This document shows positions 5,601-8,709 of a stretch of DNA of 8,709 nt, in pieces. A program made the translations under genes and the position numbers. Source of the stretch: Bacteroides sp. GTDB taxonomy: Bacteria; Bacteroidota; Bacteroidia; Bacteroidales; GCA-2748055. Numbering within the stretch: position 1 is the first letter of the stretch; each line of letters begins with the position of its first letter. The notes beneath the pieces were generated by a model. The model worked only from the letters and a program-made list of their open reading frames with translations. It was not told the DNA's origin and made no database searches. Location: the NCBI GenBank assembly GCA_011048475.1, contig DSDZ01000397.1:1-8709 (forward strand), given 5' to 3'.

Positions 5601-7814
5601 ATGGATATGAGAAAAGCGATCATCACAGGCCTGCTGATCATCACCGGTTTCGGTCTTGCCGCTCAGAAAAAACAATACAGTTCACTGGAGGAGGCGCTCG
5701 GGGCTTCCAGACAGCTGAGGGGTGGATCGGGACCATCCCAGGTGAACTGGATCGATGACGGAACCAGGTATTCTTTTTCCCGGAGGGACGGGAGGGAACA
5801 GCAGATATGGGTGTTCGATCCATCGGAACAGACCGAGGAACTGGTATTCAGAGAAGGGAACCTCTCCTTTCCCGGCTCGGAAGAACCTTTCCGATACAGT
5901 GAATACCAGTGGGCGGATAACGACCGGAGCCTGCTTTTCCAGACCAACTTCCGGCCTGTCTGGAGGAATTCCGGGAATGCGGATTATTATTACTATGCCA
6001 CGAAGGACTCCACGCTACAGCTGGTGGTGGAGGATGCATACACTGCGGAGGTGTCGCCCGATGGAAAAAAAGTGGGTTATGGCAGGGATGGCGACCTGTT
6101 TGTATTTGATCTTGAGACCAATTCACATACCAGGCTCACAGATGATGCGGAAGAACACTTCTACAACGGCAGATTCGGATGGGCCTACGAGGAAGAATTC
6201 GGACTGGTCCAGGCCTGGGAATGGTCCCCCGACAGCCGTCAGATCGCTTTCTGGCAGTCGGACGAGCGGATGGTGCCGCTTTACCGGCTGACGGACTTTT
6301 CGGGGCAGCACCCTGAATACCTGGAAATCCCCTACCCCAAGGTGGGTGATCCCCTGCCCCTGGTGAAGATCGGGGTGATCGATGTTGAAACACGCACCAG
6401 AAAATGGCTGGACATCGATCTGGAAGGCGGATATATCCCCAGGATTTACTGGACCGCCAGATTAGAGACCCTGGCGGTAGTCTGGATGAACCGTCCCCAG
6501 AACCACATGAAACTCTACCTGTACCGGACAGATACAGGGGAAAGATCACTGGTGCTTGAAGAGAAGTCAGACACCTGGATCGATATTTTTGACTTTTTTG
6601 CAGGAGAGCTTCACCTGCTCTATTTCCCGGAAGAGATGGAATCATTCTTCTGGATCTCCGACAGGAGCGGTTATTCGCATATCTACCAGTATGATTACGA
6701 CGGCGGAGTCATCTCCCAGGTGACCGGAGGCGACTTCGATGTGATCGGCGTAAAAGCCATTGATCCCGCTGAAAAAAAGCTGTACTACCTCTCCGCCGAG
6801 GTGTCTCCCCTGGAGAGGCACCTGTTCAGTGTGAAGTTCAACGGGAAAGGGAAAAAACGGCTCACCGCCGAACCGGGGAACCACCGGGTGGATGTTTCCC
6901 CCCGGGGCCTGTTCTTCATCGACGGGTATTCTGACATCCATACCCCTCTGCAAACCGGTCTGAAGGACGGAAAGGGCTGTCTGATCAAATCCCTCGCCGG
7001 AAATGAAAGCGCGCTGGAATACATGGAGGAATATGCATACGCGGGGAGGGAGTTGTTTTCGTTCGATGCGGGGGACGGACAGCAGATAGACGGGTACCTG
7101 ATCAAACCTGCCGATTTTGACCCCGAACACACCTACCCCCTGCTGTTCAGCGTTTACGGGGGACCGGGATCCCAGGGGGTTTACAACAGTTTTGAATCCA
7201 GCGGGTGGAGCCAGTACCTTGCCCAGCGCGGATTCGTCATCGCCAACATCAACAACCGGGGAAACGGCGGATACGGACGGGACTTCGAAAAGATCGTCTA
7301 CGGACAGCTGGGCAGGTATGAAACCCGCGATTTTGCGAGCGCTGCCCGGTATCTTTCAGAGAAGGAGTGGATCGACGGGGAGAGGATCGGCATCATGGGA
7401 CACAGTTACGGCGGATTCTCCTCGGGCAGCGCCCTGCTGCGCTACCCGCAGGTTTTCAGGGCGGGGATCCTCACCGCACCACCCTCCGACCATCTGAATT
7501 ATGACTGCATCTATACGGAGAGATACATGGGACTGGTGGAGGACAATCCCGACGGATACCGGGAAAGCTCCATGATCACCCACGCCGGCAACCTGGAAGG
7601 GCACATGCTGCTGGTTCATTCACTGATGGACGACAATGTGCACCCGCAGAACACCTTCCAGCTGGTCAGGGCGCTGATCGACAGTGGCAGGCACTTCGAC
7701 CTGAAGATCTTTCCCCCGGGCGACCACGGTGTTGCCTATGACATGAACAGCGTGCTGATGCTCTATTCGGTATACCTGGATTTCCTGGAGGAACACCTGC
7801 AGCCCGGGAACTAA
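5601..7814 (+). CDS. Dipeptidyl peptidase IV, prolyl oligopeptidase family S9B (secreted)
   Basis: This 737-residue protein is the usual size for bacterial DPP IV. Residues 1-21 form a signal peptide (hydrophobic IITGLLIITGFGLAA, likely cleaved before Gln22), so it acts in the periplasm. Residues ~40-460 form the beta-propeller (PF00930). It includes YEEEF at 196-200, whose paired Glu residues bind the substrate N-terminus and define aminodipeptidase activity in S9B. The C-terminal alpha/beta hydrolase domain (PF00326) has VYGGPGSQ (518-525), nucleophile Ser602 in GHSYGG, NYDCIYTERYMG (633-644), catalytic Asp677 in MDDNVHPQ and His709 in GDHG. All catalytic residues are present, so it should remove Xaa-Pro (or Xaa-Ala) dipeptides. 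One difference is VHS before the Asp loop, where HG is usual. Met3 (5607) is an equally plausible start. It lies 38 bases after the amidohydrolase and may have its own promoter. Its TAA overlaps the stop of the converging gene. Confidence 0.93.
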   Translation: MDMRKAIITGLLIITGFGLAAQKKQYSSLEEALGASRQLRGGSGPSQVNWIDDGTRYSFSRRDGREQQIWVFDPSEQTEELVFREGNLSFPGSEEPFRYSEYQWADNDRSLLFQTNFRPVWRNSGNADYYYYATKDSTLQLVVEDAYTAEVSPDGKKVGYGRDGDLFVFDLETNSHTRLTDDAEEHFYNGRFGWAYEEEFGLVQAWEWSPDSRQIAFWQSDERMVPLYRLTDFSGQHPEYLEIPYPKVGDPLPLVKIGVIDVETRTRKWLDIDLEGGYIPRIYWTARLETLAVVWMNRPQNHMKLYLYRTDTGERSLVLEEKSDTWIDIFDFFAGELHLLYFPEEMESFFWISDRSGYSHIYQYDYDGGVISQVTGGDFDVIGVKAIDPAEKKLYYLSAEVSPLERHLFSVKFNGKGKKRLTAEPGNHRVDVSPRGLFFIDGYSDIHTPLQTGLKDGKGCLIKSLAGNESALEYMEEYAYAGRELFSFDAGDGQQIDGYLIKPADFDPEHTYPLLFSVYGGPGSQGVYNSFESSGWSQYLAQRGFVIANINNRGNGGYGRDFEKIVYGQLGRYETRDFASAARYLSEKEWIDGERIGIMGHSYGGFSSGSALLRYPQVFRAGILTAPPSDHLNYDCIYTERYMGLVEDNPDGYRESSMITHAGNLEGHMLLVHSLMDDNVHPQNTFQLVRALIDSGRHFDLKIFPPGDHGVAYDMNSVLMLYSVYLDFLEEHLQPGN

Positions 7815-8674
7815 TTCTCCGGCGTGCCTTCCTTTGCCTTCTCAGGAGGTGAAGGAACCTCTTCTCCCTGCGGTTTCGAGGATACCGGTTTTGCTGTTTC
7901 GGCTTTTTCCTGGAGCGGTTTTTTCTGCACCGGCTTTTTCTGCACCGGCTTTTGAGCGCTGGTTTTTTCCGGATGAGCCGTCCTGGATCTGATGTATGCA
8001 CTGTAAAAGGGCTTACCGGAATCCCTGAACAGGTGCATCAGCCTGTCCAGTTTGTTTTTCAGCAGCAGGTTGTTCTCTTTCACAAGGCGGTCCAGCTTCT
8101 TTTGGCTCTTTTTCCTGGCTTTCCTGGCTTGTCCGAGGGCTTCATCATCCCGGGCAAACCGTTCAAGTGCCTGCTGAAGTCGGTCCAAGTGTTTCACGGT
8201 CACACCGTAATCTGCCAGCGCCCTGGGAGGTTTTCCTTTTCCTTTCTTCTTTCCAGCCCTCTTTCCTGCTTTTTCACCCGGTTCCGGCTCCAGCAGGGCG
8301 CGGGACCGGTTCAGGATCCTGGTGCAGTAACGTTTCAGCGGCCCCGCTTTCAGTTTTTCCAGCTCACTGTACTTCATTTCTCCCAGTTTTCCCAGTTTCC
8401 TGTCCGCTGCATCATCGGCAAATACTCCGATGACACTGGTGACCGGAAAAACCGTTTCGATCAGTTCATTTTTTGATCCGGCCCTGCTCTTTTTCAGGGA
8501 TTCAAGCCCGGTTTCGATCACCCCGTGATGATCCCCGATCTTTTTGAGGTTCCTGACAAACCGGTCGAACGCTTCTTTCATTTCGGGGACGGACTGCCAG
8601 CTGGCGTGATGATCTTCCATCACCTTCATGACAGCCTGCTGGGTACGAATTCTTTTTTCCTGTTTTTCAGTCAT
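7811..8674 (-). CDS. Hypothetical helical protein with Lys-rich linker and Lys/Pro-rich tail
   Basis: The product is 287 residues and I do not recognise a named family. There is no signal peptide or membrane segment, so it is probably cytosolic. Residues 1-125 are mostly predicted amphipathic helix (for example QQAVMKVMEDHHASWQSV near the start and ELEKLKAGPLKRYCTRIL around 105-122). Residues 134-150 are a very basic patch (EKAGKRAGKKKGKGKPP). Residues 155-215 return to helix with heptad-like Leu spacing (HLDRLQQALERF, LVKENNLLLKNKLDRLM), suggesting a coiled coil. From about 234 the tail is disordered Lys/Pro/Gln/Glu and includes PVQKK repeats. The basic patch and coiled coil could suit nucleic-acid or oligomer contacts, but this is speculation. 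It converges on the peptidase gene with a 4-base overlap and is transcribed separately from the other genes. Confidence 0.8.
   Translation of the reverse strand: MTEKQEKRIRTQQAVMKVMEDHHASWQSVPEMKEAFDRFVRNLKKIGDHHGVIETGLESLKKSRAGSKNELIETVFPVTSVIGVFADDAADRKLGKLGEMKYSELEKLKAGPLKRYCTRILNRSRALLEPEPGEKAGKRAGKKKGKGKPPRALADYGVTVKHLDRLQQALERFARDDEALGQARKARKKSQKKLDRLVKENNLLLKNKLDRLMHLFRDSGKPFYSAYIRSRTAHPEKTSAQKPVQKKPVQKKPLQEKAETAKPVSSKPQGEEVPSPPEKAKEGTPEN
7921..7950 (-). repeat. Two perfect 15-bp tandem repeats encoding PVQKK-type units
   Basis: The plus-strand unit ttttctgcaccggct occurs twice in direct succession (7921-7935 and 7936-7950). A diverged copy lies just before it (about 7905-7920). On the coding strand these give PVQKK, PVQKK and PLQEK in the disordered C-terminal tail of the hypothetical protein. 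The period of 15 keeps the frame, so copy number can vary without breaking the gene. The identical copies point to recent slippage duplication. Confidence 0.75.
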
Positions 8675-8709
8675 TTCTAATTGTATATGTTCATTTAAAC
8701 GTGCAAACC
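8675..8709 (-). promoter_or_regulatory. AT-rich upstream region of the hypothetical gene
   Basis: These 35 bases contain only about 10 G or C, far below the flanking coding sequence. They lie directly before the ATG of the minus-strand gene and are the natural place for its promoter and leader. An A-rich stretch precedes the start (ACAATTAGAA on the coding strand) and no Shine-Dalgarno is seen. I could not find a TAnnTTTG -7 element; the true promoter may lie beyond the window edge. Confidence 0.3.

Noticed and set aside
7952..8476. 174-codon plus-strand open frame opposite the hypothetical gene
   Set aside because: Its product is rich in Phe, Gln, Pro and Ser, a typical reverse reading of Lys-rich helical coding sequence. 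The minus-strand frame is longer, has a plausible start and an AT-rich upstream region.
8675..8709. Sigma-70-like promoter (TTTGCA ... TATACA) on the minus strand
   Set aside because: The spacing is about 14 bases, too short, and the -35-like hexamer is weak. It does not match the Bacteroidota consensus either.

Overview
The window reads as a densely coded piece of chromosome from a GC-rich member of the Bacteroidota. The phylum call is an inference. It rests on a Bacteroidota-type S9B dipeptidyl peptidase IV, a lipoprotein-anchored sulfatase-fold/GH13 protein, weak or absent Shine-Dalgarno sequences before most starts, and a TAnnTTTG promoter-like motif in one intergenic gap. No RNA gene, insertion sequence, CRISPR array or integration site was seen.

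Layout, left to right. (1) The first ~95 bases appear to hold the end of an unidentified upstream gene. It overlaps a THEP1-like P-loop NTPase (75-680). (2) A zinc-less medium-chain dehydrogenase/reductase of the quinone/enoyl reductase type (677-1690) follows, joined by an ATGA stop/start overlap. (3) The centrepiece is a 956-residue predicted lipoprotein (1739-4609). It fuses a complete but catalytically dismantled sulfatase fold to a GH13 alpha-amylase that resembles E. coli periplasmic MalS and has its catalytic triad intact. (4) Two bases later comes a TIM-barrel metal-dependent hydrolase of the amidohydrolase-2 family (4612-5562). (5) After 38 bases comes a secreted dipeptidyl peptidase IV (5601-7814). 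(6) On the opposite strand lies an unrecognised helical, Lys/Pro-rich protein (7811-8674). Its stop codon interlocks with that of the peptidase. The last 35 bases are AT-rich and form its upstream region.

Genes 1-5 share a strand with gaps of 48 bases or less, so they may be cotranscribed. A separate promoter just before the peptidase is possible. The fused protein is the likely surface or periplasmic actor: the amylase half should cut alpha-1,4-glucan, while the sulfatase half has lost the residues needed for sulfate ester hydrolysis and may serve in binding or scaffolding. The peptidase would release dipeptides in the periplasm. Nothing ties the NTPase, reductase and amidohydrolase to the same pathway beyond their position.

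The item most worth following up is the pseudosulfatase-amylase fusion. The formylglycine position and the metal and lysine positions I could align are all substituted, while the surrounding fold signature and the fused amylase remain well preserved.
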